Made by a program: the position numbers and the translations under genes. Below are positions 8,107 through 15,459 of a stretch of 22,551 nucleotides of DNA, in pieces. Position 1 is the stretch's first letter. Each line of letters starts with the position of its first letter. This stretch comes from a virus: the IMG/VR virus record IMGVR_UViG_3300035698_001790, positions 1 to 22,551 of that record; one strand, 5' to 3'. The notes beneath the pieces were generated by a model, which made no database searches, was not told the DNA's origin, and worked only from the letters and a program-made list of their open reading frames with translations.

Positions 8107-10757
8107 AATATTAGTTCCTCATCATCTGTGGTGTATCCCGATGACGATAAGAAGAATGTTGCAGTTGAGGTTCCAAAAATTAAGGATTCTGCGTATGGAC
8201 TGATTTCAACTACAGATTTAGTGTCAAATATAACATCTGGGTTCATATAGAACGGGTAATTATGAATCGTGATGGTATCATTTTGGTCTCTAAGGGGAAG
8301 AGAGATCATGAATGTATTGGTCTGACTATCGTAATTTAGGAGGGGTGAATCGGCAGAGGTGAATCTGACATCACCACCCGACACATTGAAGTATGTGGTG
8401 TCTATAGCTGCAATTGGAAATAGTAAATCTGTTTTGTGTGTGTTGGTGTTGTATTTGTAAACTTTGGGGTACGCAACAAAATTATTAGATGATATTGGCT
8501 CGGTGGTTACAAATTTACAGAAAAACACATCGAATGATTTTTTAACTCTATTCGATATCTTGTCAAAGTTTCCTGTTGAATGCTCTAGTTGATAGACTGG
8601 GGTATAAGGGTCCACGAATGTTCCGGATTCAAACTTCATCTGATTTGCCAGAAGCCAAGTCTCGGTTTCGATTAGTAAGATATCTGACAATACTTCAAAG
8701 TTGTATACTTTCTCGTTGATCTGAGATATAATTGCAGCTGAATATTTATCTACTAAATATGGGGACGCATCGAGAAGCGAGAGAACTTGCTTGGTGTAGG
8801 TGTTCCTAACCATCAATTTACCGTCAACCGTAGGTGCAATAGTATTGTCTATTGTGGTATTGTGGATGACAGTAGAATCATAGTAATATTGATCTGATGT
8901 TAGTGATTGACTTGGAAATGGGATTTCAAATCTACCCCCATCAATAACTTCGAATGCTGTTAGATTGTCCCCGTATGTCAGAAATTTTGCGGTTAATGAT
9001 GGGTATAGGGGATCAAGCAACGCTCTCTCCGGGACTACCGAGTGGACCCCATCTTCATATAGGTCGGAGTAGTAGAAAGAACCAGAGGACGCTTCAAATG
9101 CTGATAAATCAGATGATACCACATCATTATAAAACGAATCACCATTCATGATGTAGGCATTTTCAAAGATTTGATATGTTGTGGCCAGTCCCACTTCAGC
9201 GTGCTCCAATATGGGATAATTGTTGGAGAAACTACCGTAATTTAAGATAATGTCCGGTATTGTTGCTGAGAAATCGCCCGCACTAAGAGTCAGACCACTT
9301 CTTCTAAGTTCTGTATATGTTGAATAGTCTTCTGTCGCATAATCGAAAACACTCCCCTCATTATATATATCATCGAAGAATTGGTAACCATTGAAGATAA
9401 AGCTGGTTATAGTTGGAGTTGTTGTCGAATGAGGGATCTGTTGGAAGTTTCCATCTTTTATGAAAAGACCATAAAGATTACCATATAAGTCCTTCTTCGA
9501 ATCTTTTACATAACCCTGTTCAAATATACTATCTAAATATTTTTGATGTTGGGGTTCGATCTTAGACACGTATCCATAGTATTTTGTGTCGTATTGACCG
9601 GTGGTTGGTTGGTTGGTGGCCAACCCCGACGAAAAATTCTTTTTGAGGTACGAATCATCTACCACAAGGGTCAAGACATCACCATTCGTTCCAATTATGC
9701 TTGGATCTGGAAAGAAATACAACGAATTTGGTTCCAAATTATCATAATTTATCTGGTATGTGTTGGTTACACCATCAACCAGAACGATTGTAGTATTTGA
9801 GGGTCTAAAAAAGCCACGTTCTCTTGGCGTTTCTAGATATTCTAAGTTTTCGGTAGATGCCGTGGTGGGATAATCACGATTCAGGAAATTAAGAGAGGTA
9901 TTAACATTATCGAAGAGTTTTCCGGATAAAACATCGGTGATGGTATCACCCGTTTGGATATAATAGAATGGGAATGCCGTATATTCCTCTGTTAGTGCTC
10001 TTTTAGTGTCAAATAGTTGGTCTGCTTCCTTGATGTCTTGTAGAGTTTGAGACACCCCTGCAAAAACTTCAGAAATTAGATCTTTATTTGTTCTTAAGAA
10101 GATATTGAGACCATAATCAAGGTCTTTCTTACCATAAACGCTGTCATCTGGGATTTGGTTGAAATAGTTTGGATATGTATTATATAACTCCTCTACTTCA
10201 ATCTCAAGTTTGGCCTTTATTGCATCGTAATCATACAATATCTTCCCGTCGTCATAATTTTTCAAGTATGTTAACACCAATCCCGATATGTTTTTTTCGG
10301 CTCCAAAGTTAGATCCCTTTAATTTAGAACGAGAAACATTAAACTTTAGGTCGTCTCTCTTTTGATTATAGAATGCGGCCAGATCATTCAGTTTCCTAGA
10401 ATAGAACCCCAGAATGATATCTAAATCATATTCGTCGTTGAAATCAATTTTGGTGAGGAATTCCTTTTCCTCTGGCGTTGTATAGTTTAGAGTTACTTCT
10501 TTTACAAAGTCTCTATACTGATCTACTATCAATATATTGTTGTCAACTGTCTTGGATGTATTTTTAGTATTCCAGAGTCCAAGATAGTGATTGTAGTACT
10601 TTTGCAAGGTGCTACTCTCGAAGGATACATTTATCAACTTGATAAATGTCAAAAATGACATAGGCCCATCGACATCGACAGAATTCACCCGTTTTACGTC
10701 CGGATTCGTTATGGATCTTGGAACTGAGGGGTATCCTAATTGTAATGTATTGGCCAT
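8103..10757 (-). CDS. Unrecognised large virion/baseplate-associated protein (884 aa)
   Basis: This is the largest protein in the window and I cannot name it. Residues 1-290 are strongly helical and charged (KKDLDYGLNIFLRTNKDLIS, then a LQDIKEADQLFDTKRALTEEY segment) and may form an attachment or coiled region. Residues about 290-884 become beta-rich with many Tyr, Ser and Asp (FRPSNTTIVLVDG, NSLYFFPDPS) and repeated short strands. No signal peptide or membrane segment is seen. It starts after a TTAAATA element and is coupled through an ATGA overlap to the small PKD-like gene. The helical head plus beta-rich body and the structural neighbours suggest a large baseplate or tail component. A search against phage virion proteomes would settle this. 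Confidence 0.6.
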   Translation of the reverse strand: MANTLQLGYPSVPRSITNPDVKRVNSVDVDGPMSFLTFIKLINVSFESSTLQKYYNHYLGLWNTKNTSKTVDNNILIVDQYRDFVKEVTLNYTTPEEKEFLTKIDFNDEYDLDIILGFYSRKLNDLAAFYNQKRDDLKFNVSRSKLKGSNFGAEKNISGLVLTYLKNYDDGKILYDYDAIKAKLEIEVEELYNTYPNYFNQIPDDSVYGKKDLDYGLNIFLRTNKDLISEVFAGVSQTLQDIKEADQLFDTKRALTEEYTAFPFYYIQTGDTITDVLSGKLFDNVNTSLNFLNRDYPTTASTENLEYLETPRERGFFRPSNTTIVLVDGVTNTYQINYDNLEPNSLYFFPDPSIIGTNGDVLTLVVDDSYLKKNFSSGLATNQPTTGQYDTKYYGYVSKIEPQHQKYLDSIFEQGYVKDSKKDLYGNLYGLFIKDGNFQQIPHSTTTPTITSFIFNGYQFFDDIYNEGSVFDYATEDYSTYTELRRSGLTLSAGDFSATIPDIILNYGSFSNNYPILEHAEVGLATTYQIFENAYIMNGDSFYNDVVSSDLSAFEASSGSFYYSDLYEDGVHSVVPERALLDPLYPSLTAKFLTYGDNLTAFEVIDGGRFEIPFPSQSLTSDQYYYDSTVIHNTTIDNTIAPTVDGKLMVRNTYTKQVLSLLDASPYLVDKYSAAIISQINEKVYNFEVLSDILLIETETWLLANQMKFESGTFVDPYTPVYQLEHSTGNFDKISNRVKKSFDVFFCKFVTTEPISSNNFVAYPKVYKYNTNTHKTDLLFPIAAIDTTYFNVSGGDVRFTSADSPLLNYDSQTNTFMISLPLRDQNDTITIHNYPFYMNPDVIFDTKSVVEISPYAESLIFGTSTATFFLSSSGYTTDDEELIL

Positions 10758-10763
10758 TACAAC

Positions 10764-10770
10764 TATTTAA
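10764..10770 (-). promoter_or_regulatory. Late-promoter-like TTAAATA
   Basis: TTAAATA on the minus strand lies six bases before the ATG of the 884-residue gene, in the 33-base gap after the SNFLG-repeat fibre gene. No Shine-Dalgarno sequence is evident. Confidence 0.6.
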
Positions 10771-10790
10771 TATGAGAACTTAAAATGTCT

Positions 10791-11687
10791 TTAGGCGTAA
10801 CATGGAATCTTTAAATCGATCCCATTTACCCGAACGACTAGATACGTTGTAATAGCTCCCGGTGCTGTACCGCCAGCGGCAGTTAGGAACGGATATGTTG
10901 TAGATCCTAGAGCAATTGTATTGTTTTGTGTTGCTACTGCTTCAGTTCCAATTACTAAGCAATCTGAAGTTGATAACGGCAATACTGAAGTATCTTTGCC
11001 GAACAGTTGATTTCTAGTTCCGGTAACGCACACCCCCGCGTGATATCCCAAAAAGTTCGAATTATCTGCGCCTGTTGCGCCATATCCCGCGTTATTGCCA
11101 AAGAAATTGGAATCATTTGCATTAAGGGCGTTATATCCAGCTTGAAATCCTATAAAGTTTGAATCGTTTGCTCCCGTTGTGTTCACCCCAGTTCTGGATC
11201 CTATAAAGTTTGATTGGTGTGCGGTTGTGGCACCATCTCCAGCTTTATGGCCGAAGAAGTTTGATCGATATGCCCCATGGGCTTGAAATCCCGCATTACT
11301 ACCCAAGAAATTTGACTTGTTGGCATTGGCGGCGATTGCCCCCGCATTAGATCCTAAGAAATTAGAGTCGTTTGCATTGGTGGCGCCTGACCCCGCCATA
11401 GATCCTAAGAAATTAGAGTCGTTTGCGAGGGGTGCCCGATGACCAGTTCCATTTCCCAAGAAATTTGAATTGTCGGGTATCTTTCGAACTGCTTCCACCA
11501 TGGCAAAATTGGCACCATCAGAAAACATTATCAAAGAACTTCCGGATAAGGAAATATTGGAATTCACGTATGTTTTTATCTCGCTAAGTTTGCTTGTTAC
11601 TGTTAACCCATTTTGGTTCATTAAAACACTCTCCCCCCCGGAAAGCGGGGTATCGGCCAGTGTAAGTTGGGAGACTTTAATACTCAT
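10791..11687 (-). CDS. Repeat fibre/adhesin with 17-residue SNFLG motifs
   Basis: A 298-residue protein. The N-terminus (residues 1-70; IKVSQLTLADTPLSGGE, then SSLIMFSDGANF) resembles fibre adaptor regions. Residues 74-226 are nine consecutive repeats of about 17 residues with the pattern SNF[LFI]GxxAGxxATxAxx, plus a tenth degenerate copy (NQLFG). A TIALGSTT segment near 255-262 resembles the head repeats of YadA-type trimeric adhesins, where NSxALG units build a left-handed beta-roll. A similar roll or beta-helix trimer is inferred here. The C-terminal 40 residues (YLVVRVNGIDLKIPCYA) form a capping strand region. The start follows TTAAATA. It is likely a host-contact fibre; the fold is inference. 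Confidence 0.7.
   Translation of the reverse strand: MSIKVSQLTLADTPLSGGESVLMNQNGLTVTSKLSEIKTYVNSNISLSGSSLIMFSDGANFAMVEAVRKIPDNSNFLGNGTGHRAPLANDSNFLGSMAGSGATNANDSNFLGSNAGAIAANANKSNFLGSNAGFQAHGAYRSNFFGHKAGDGATTAHQSNFIGSRTGVNTTGANDSNFIGFQAGYNALNANDSNFFGNNAGYGATGADNSNFLGYHAGVCVTGTRNQLFGKDTSVLPLSTSDCLVIGTEAVATQNNTIALGSTTYPFLTAAGGTAPGAITTYLVVRVNGIDLKIPCYA
11010..11468 (-). repeat. Nine tandem 51-bp coding repeats
   Basis: These are in-frame 51-bp units encoding the SNFLG motif of the fibre protein. Most copies have diverged at DNA level, but two neighbours share a perfect 26-bp direct repeat (11350-11375 and 11401-11426, exactly 51 bases apart), which suggests unit turnover by slippage or recombination. 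Confidence 0.9.
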
Positions 11688-11691
11688 AAAA

Positions 11692-11844
11692 TTATTTAAT
11701 TAAAAGAACGTTTTTTTCTGTTTTAATTATTTGAGATTTTTCATTTGCAATGAATGTTGGCGTGGTGTTTTTCTTTTCAGATTTCCACAATTTTGTAATC
11801 CACTCGAAAATGTCAACAAAAAAGTTTTTTATTCTTTGAATCAT
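11692..11844 (-). CDS. Small unknown protein (50 aa) with amphipathic helix
   Basis: The start at 11844 was chosen because GTAAATA lies five bases upstream, as at other transcription-unit heads here. A 14-codon longer version from 11886 is possible but would overlap the divergent gene's start. The protein begins MIQRIKNFFVDIFEWITKLW, an amphipathic aromatic helix of about 20 residues that could lie on a membrane, followed by a basic polar tail ending LLIK. It is too short for a clear transmembrane or holin call and I cannot assign a function. It heads the minus-strand structural run: its stop overlaps the TTAAATA element of the following fibre gene. Confidence 0.5.
   Translation of the reverse strand: MIQRIKNFFVDIFEWITKLWKSEKKNTTPTFIANEKSQIIKTEKNVLLIK
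11693..11699 (-). promoter_or_regulatory. Late-promoter-like TTAAATA
   Basis: TTAAATA on the minus strand lies five bases before the ATG of the repeat-fibre gene and overlaps the AAA-TAA end of the 50-residue gene. The spacer ATTTT is identical to that at 7607-7611. Confidence 0.6.
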
Positions 11845-11849
11845 ATTGA

Positions 11850-11856
11850 TATTTAC
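11850..11856 (-). promoter_or_regulatory. Late-promoter-like GTAAATA (divergent pair, left)
   Basis: GTAAATA on the minus strand lies five bases (TCAAT) before the ATG of the 50-residue gene. It stands only nine bases from the oppositely oriented GTAAATA at 11866-11872. The same spacer TCAAT follows the element before the 196-residue gene at 16050. Confidence 0.6.
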
Positions 11857-11865
11857 AAATTGATA

Positions 11866-11872
11866 GTAAATA
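11866..11872 (+). promoter_or_regulatory. Late-promoter-like GTAAATA (divergent pair, right)
   Basis: GTAAATA lies six bases before the ATG at 11879 and would drive the small acidic gene, the sugar-nucleotide genes and the clamp loader rightward. Confidence 0.6.
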
Positions 11873-11878
11873 ACACCA

Positions 11879-12088
11879 ATGAACACAAAATGGTTAAAGA
11901 AGGTGTGGGAGAAAGAAGAAAAACTTTTAGATGCTATTTATGAGGTCCAAGAGTTTCTCGATTCCACTGAAGATGAAGAATTATCGTCAATGGGTGCAGA
12001 ATTTTCCGAATCGCTGGTTGACTTTCTCTATGAAAATGATTATATATCTTTGAATGATATTAAAACACACATTGAAAGTGAACTCTAA
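11879..12088 (+). CDS. Small acidic unknown protein (69 aa)
   Basis: A helical protein. It has a basic aromatic start (MNTKWLKKVWEKEEKLLDAI), then a strongly acidic region (DSTEDEELSS) and an ending of mixed helix (ESLVDFLYENDYISLNDIKT). No family is recognised. The pattern of alternating hydrophobic and acidic residues and the small size would fit a phage accessory protein that binds a host factor, but nothing in the sequence shows which. It begins the rightward operon right after a GTAAATA element, and its 3' end overlaps the epimerase/reductase gene by up to 35 bases, so the two are probably translated together. Confidence 0.6.
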   Translation: MNTKWLKKVWEKEEKLLDAIYEVQEFLDSTEDEELSSMGAEFSESLVDFLYENDYISLNDIKTHIESEL

Positions 12089-12938
12089 AGTCTTAATTTT
12101 GGGGAAGGGTTATATTGGATGTTCATTATTCAATCAGATGAAGAACGCTTCATTGATGATAGTGTCTAGAGACTATTTGGATTATCATTCACCACAAATA
12201 CTTACTAAATATCTCCTTGATGGCGGATATGATGTAGTTATCAATGCCGCCGGATTTACGGGTCGTCCTAATGTAGACGAGGCCGAATCTAAGAAGGCGT
12301 TATGTTGGGATCTTAATGTTGCGGTTCCACTGACAATTAATCGAGTGTGTAATAATCTTGGAATAAAATATATTCATATTTCTTCCGGGTGTATATATGG
12401 TGGTTATACTAAAGATTATACTGAAATTGATAATCCAAATTTTGGATTATTTGATGACGAAAGCTCTTGGTATTCTAAGACCAAGCACGCATTTGAATTA
12501 ATGTCAAAACAGATGGATATTAAAATTTTACGAATTCGGATGCCAATTACTCCTGATATGAATCCTCGTAATTATTTGGTGAAAATTAAAAATTATGATA
12601 ATCTAATAACTAATGTCAATTCGAAGACATATATTCCAGATTTATCCCAATTTGTGGACGTTCTCCTCTCAAAAGAATCTCCATTTTTTTGGAAGGGTCA
12701 AGATGTTTACAATGTGGTGAATCCGAAACCTATGGGTGTTCGAGAATTGACCGGAATTATGGAGGTTTTCAAACAAAATAATCCAAATTGGAAGTTTGTG
12801 GAAATAAAAGACTTGAATATTATTGCGGAAAGAAGTAATTGTGTCCTTGATACTACAAAAGCAAGTCACATTCTTAAACTTAGACCAGAAAGAGATATTG
12901 TGATTACAGCTTTAACAGTAATAAACAATGAAAGATAA
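12054..12938 (+). CDS. NRS/ER-like nucleotide-sugar 3,5-epimerase/4-reductase (extended SDR)
   Basis: An extended short-chain dehydrogenase/reductase. The Rossmann glycine motif is LGKGYIG (residues 16-22). NAAGFTGRPNVDEAES (64-79), SSGCIYGGY (110-118), the catalytic pair in YSKTK (Y140, K144) and LRIRMPIT (159-166) followed by NPRNY match the reductase half of plant and viral UDP-rhamnose synthases (NRS/ER family) more closely than ordinary RmlD. Those enzymes epimerise and reduce a 4-keto-6-deoxy nucleotide sugar to the rhamnose form with NAD(P)H in the cytoplasm. An alternative GTG start at 12078 (VNSKVLIL) would shorten the overlap with the upstream gene and place the motif at the usual distance. 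No 4,6-dehydratase is present here. The partner RmlA-like gene follows. Substrate (UDP or dTDP) is unknown. Confidence 0.75.
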   Translation: MILKHTLKVNSKVLILGKGYIGCSLFNQMKNASLMIVSRDYLDYHSPQILTKYLLDGGYDVVINAAGFTGRPNVDEAESKKALCWDLNVAVPLTINRVCNNLGIKYIHISSGCIYGGYTKDYTEIDNPNFGLFDDESSWYSKTKHAFELMSKQMDIKILRIRMPITPDMNPRNYLVKIKNYDNLITNVNSKTYIPDLSQFVDVLLSKESPFFWKGQDVYNVVNPKPMGVRELTGIMEVFKQNNPNWKFVEIKDLNIIAERSNCVLDTTKASHILKLRPERDIVITALTVINNER

Positions 12939-13131
12939 TAATATGAGAGAGAATAATAAGGAATACAATGACGAGGGATTTGCGAAATTAATCACAATTG
13001 CCGAAAAAGCGAATCAAGATGTGCGGGACTATGTTGAGAAGATGGTGGACACACACATATTTGATATTAGAAATGAGAAAATCGTCTCAGTTATACCAGA
13101 CCATAATGACTGGACCCCCGTAAGAGAATAA
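12928..13131 (+). CDS. Small unknown protein (67 aa) between sugar genes
   Basis: A charged helical protein (FAKLITIAEKANQDVRDYVE) ending in a short segment VSVIPDHNDWTPVRE. No family is recognised. The start could be 12928, overlapping the end of the epimerase gene by 11 bases, or ATG 12943. The second start has an upstream context (GATAATAATATG) like that of the following gene (GAGAATAATATG). It ends one base before the RmlA-like gene, so it is clearly part of the same operon. A role linked to the sugar pathway is possible only from position. Confidence 0.55.
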   Translation: MKDNNMRENNKEYNDEGFAKLITIAEKANQDVRDYVEKMVDTHIFDIRNEKIVSVIPDHNDWTPVRE

Positions 13132-13132
13132 T

Positions 13133-13867
13133 ATGAAAGGAATAATTTTAGCTGGCGGGAAAGCCACTCGTCTCGGGGAACTTACAAGAATTACAAGCAA
13201 ACAGCTTCTCCCTGTATATAAGCAGCCCCTCATTTATTACCCCTTGAAGACATTGATCAACATGGGTATTGAGGATATCTTAATTATTGTTTCATCTGAG
13301 TTACAATTAACCTTATTCCAGAAACAATTAGGAGACGGGGCCAGATATGGGGTGTCTTTGGAGTATATTGTTCAAGAAAAACCTAATGGCTTGGCAGAAG
13401 CGTTCATTGTTGGAGAAACGTTCATTGGTGATGATGAGGTGGCCCTAATTTTAGGCGATAATGTATTTTTAGGTAATTCTCCCATGGATTGTCCCCCAAA
13501 TACGATTTTTACATATAAGGTGAAAGATCCGTCTGCTTATGGTGTTGTGAAATTAAATGATTGGGGCGAAATAGACGATATTGTAGAAAAACCCACAGAT
13601 TTCGTGAGTGATGATGCTGTTGTTGGATTATATATTTTTTCAAATTGTGTGATCAAATTCGCAAAAACGCTAACTCCTTCAAAAAGAGGAGAATTGGAGA
13701 TTGTGGATCTCATCAAAGCTTTAAATAAAGAACATGAAGTGGACATCTTTCAGTTTGATGGTGTTTGGTTTGATTGTGGGACTCCGGACGATTTATTAGA
13801 ATGCGCAGAATTCGTTCGAGCCCTTGACAAAAGGACCAATCATGATATACTGTTGACAGAACTATGA
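13133..13867 (+). CDS. rmlA: RmlA-like glucose-1-phosphate nucleotidylyltransferase
   Basis: Transfers a nucleotidyl group (typically dTTP) to glucose-1-phosphate, the entry step to deoxysugars. Visible signatures are LAGGKATRL (6-14, the phosphate-binding loop), SKQLLPVY (22-29, with the conserved Lys), YYPL (35-38), QEKPNGLAEAF (81-91), the metal-binding LGDN (107-110), VEKPT (151-155) and KRGELEIVD (184-192), followed by WFDCGTPDDLLECAEFV (212-228). The usual GSGTRL glycine is Ala here (KATRL), as in some other nucleotidyltransferases of the superfamily. At 244 residues it is shorter than typical bacterial RmlA of about 290, lacking the C-terminal extension, so allosteric control may be absent. 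Its stop overlaps the clamp-loader start (ATGA). Nucleotide preference is unproven. Confidence 0.88.
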   Translation: MKGIILAGGKATRLGELTRITSKQLLPVYKQPLIYYPLKTLINMGIEDILIIVSSELQLTLFQKQLGDGARYGVSLEYIVQEKPNGLAEAFIVGETFIGDDEVALILGDNVFLGNSPMDCPPNTIFTYKVKDPSAYGVVKLNDWGEIDDIVEKPTDFVSDDAVVGLYIFSNCVIKFAKTLTPSKRGELEIVDLIKALNKEHEVDIFQFDGVWFDCGTPDDLLECAEFVRALDKRTNHDILLTEL

Positions 13868-14802
13868 CAATCAACGATCTCTGGTGTGAAAAGTATCGTC
13901 CTAAAACTCTGGACGAAATGTGTTTGGATAAACCCATCCGAGATCGTATAGAGGCATGGGGAACTAAAATACCCCATCTATTATTATTGGGACATGCTGG
14001 AATTGGTAAGACCACATTAGCCAGGATCTTCATCCAAGAAATTCTAAAGTGTGATTATCTTTATATCAATGCTTCTGATGAAAATGGGGTAGAGACAATG
14101 CGAACTAAAGTCTCAGGATTTGTCCAAACTAAGAGTTTCGATGGGAATATTAAGGTCGTCGTTTTGGACGAGGCAGACTCGATCTCCCTTGCAGGTCAGG
14201 ATATTCTTCGTAATATGATGGAGTCCTATGCGGATACCGCCAGATTTATTCTCACGGGAAATTATAAACATAAGATCAGCACCCCGATCAAGTCCCGATG
14301 TCAGAGTATAGAATTGAAATACTCTCTAAGAGATGCTGTCGGTAGATGTATTTCTATTGCAAAAACGGAGGGTTGTATATTTGAGAAGGAGGACCCCAAG
14401 AAAATATCAGAATTAGTTAGACGATTTTTTCCGGATTTGCGTCTGTGTATCAATGAGCTACAGAAATGTTGTATTGGGGGTCATCTGATTTTCAGTGAGT
14501 CCATCAACAACGAAGAACTGGTAAATAGTATTTGGAAAAATATCACCACCTCCAAAACATTAGAACTTCGCAAGTATCTTATTCAGAATGAACAACTGTT
14601 TAACTCTGATTGGGACACTTTGATGAAGTCCATACTCGACACCTTATATGATCTGGACATTGAGGATTTCTTAAAGAAGAGAATGATCATTATTATTGCG
14701 GATCATTTGGAGAAATCCACACGAGTGATCGATAAAGAGATCAATTTTACCTCATGTGTATTATCACTAGAGGTGGAACACAAAACATCTACAGATAATT
14801 AA
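13864..14802 (+). CDS. gp44: Sliding-clamp-loader ATPase, T4 gp44-like
   Basis: A 312-residue AAA+ ATPase, close to the 319 residues of T4 gp44. The start WCEKYRPKTLDEM (7-19) is the RFC-type N-terminus. Walker A is GHAGIGKTT (43-51), Walker B is VVVLDEAD (98-105), sensor 1 is in LTGNY (130-134), and SRC (144-146) carries the arginine finger. The gp44 ring loads the sliding clamp (gp45) onto primer-template DNA for the phage polymerase, together with gp62. Neither gp62 nor gp45 is in the window, so they must lie elsewhere. The ATGA overlap couples it to the RmlA-like gene, an unusual partner for a replication gene. Its stop overlaps the convergent gene's stop by a few bases, leaving no room for a separate terminator. 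Confidence 0.93.
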   Translation: MTINDLWCEKYRPKTLDEMCLDKPIRDRIEAWGTKIPHLLLLGHAGIGKTTLARIFIQEILKCDYLYINASDENGVETMRTKVSGFVQTKSFDGNIKVVVLDEADSISLAGQDILRNMMESYADTARFILTGNYKHKISTPIKSRCQSIELKYSLRDAVGRCISIAKTEGCIFEKEDPKKISELVRRFFPDLRLCINELQKCCIGGHLIFSESINNEELVNSIWKNITTSKTLELRKYLIQNEQLFNSDWDTLMKSILDTLYDLDIEDFLKKRMIIIIADHLEKSTRVIDKEINFTSCVLSLEVEHKTSTDN

Positions 14803-15455
14803 ATCAGTCCGGGTTTGGTGGCTTGTGCTTGCCGATTTTGTGCTTGCGGATTCGGGGAACGTTGTTGGGGTGTTCGGGCTTGTTGCGCCTGTTGTTTGCC
14901 TTGTTTGCCTTGTTTGAACGCCGCGCCCATTCCGCTGGTAACATCGGGGGCCGCTTCTTTTTCAGCCTTGGTCTTAGCATAAGAACTATTCAAGTATTCA
15001 ATGATTTGATTTAGAGTTAATTTTAAGGGGTCCGCGCCTTGTAAATCAAGTAATCCATACTGAATATACTGGGTTAAGAGATCATGAAGTTGTTGGGTTG
15101 ATTTATAAACTTGTTTGACCGCATCCGTTGTCTTTTTTTGGCTGGTGCCCGTTGCCGCCATGCGCCCAACGTTTGAGATGGCCTGTTTGCCCGCATTGGC
15201 AACACCTGCGCCAAGTGCGCCCGTAGCGTTCTTTACCGCTTCTCCTGCACCCTTTGCAGCGTTTTTTAGCCCACCCCAAAATTCTTCGATGATTCTCTCA
15301 TTCACAGTATTGATATAGTCTAATTCTGAGTCTGACATCGTTGGGAAACGAGCTTGAAGTTGCTCCAATGTCATGTTGGGCGCGTGCTCTTTTAAAAGTT
15401 GGATGATGTACGCTTCTTCAAGAAGATTGTTATCTTTTGCGGTGTAGATACTCAT
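14799..15455 (-). CDS. Unknown protein with Gly/Ala amphipathic helix and Gln-rich tail (218 aa)
   Basis: The start at 15455 (MSIYTAKDNNLLEEAY) follows CTAAATA by five bases. A longer reading frame to 15668 exists but overlaps the upstream real gene and is rejected. Residues about 58-103 (EEFWGGLKNAAKGAGEAVKN, then GALGAGVANAGKQ) form a long Gly/Ala-rich amphipathic helix of the kind that inserts into membranes or packs inside capsids. Residues about 175-215 are Gln, Ala and Pro rich and probably disordered. LLE at 11-13 fits the T4 prohead-protease consensus. I do not recognise the family. Candidates are an internal head protein or a membrane-active protein. It is transcribed after the 196-residue gene. 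Confidence 0.7.
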   Translation of the reverse strand: MSIYTAKDNNLLEEAYIIQLLKEHAPNMTLEQLQARFPTMSDSELDYINTVNERIIEEFWGGLKNAAKGAGEAVKNATGALGAGVANAGKQAISNVGRMAATGTSQKKTTDAVKQVYKSTQQLHDLLTQYIQYGLLDLQGADPLKLTLNQIIEYLNSSYAKTKAEKEAAPDVTSGMGAAFKQGKQGKQQAQQARTPQQRSPNPQAQNRQAQATKPGLI

Positions 15456-15459
15456 GCTG

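Noticed and set aside
9600-9628. Inverted repeat GGTTGG...CCAACC that could form a hairpin
   Set aside because: It lies in the middle of the 884-residue coding region, with no T-run and no gene boundary, so it is not a credible terminator.
11845-11886. Upstream ATG (11886) for the 50-residue gene
   Set aside because: It would overlap the divergent gene and both promoter-like elements; the internal ATG at 11844 has the normal element and spacing.
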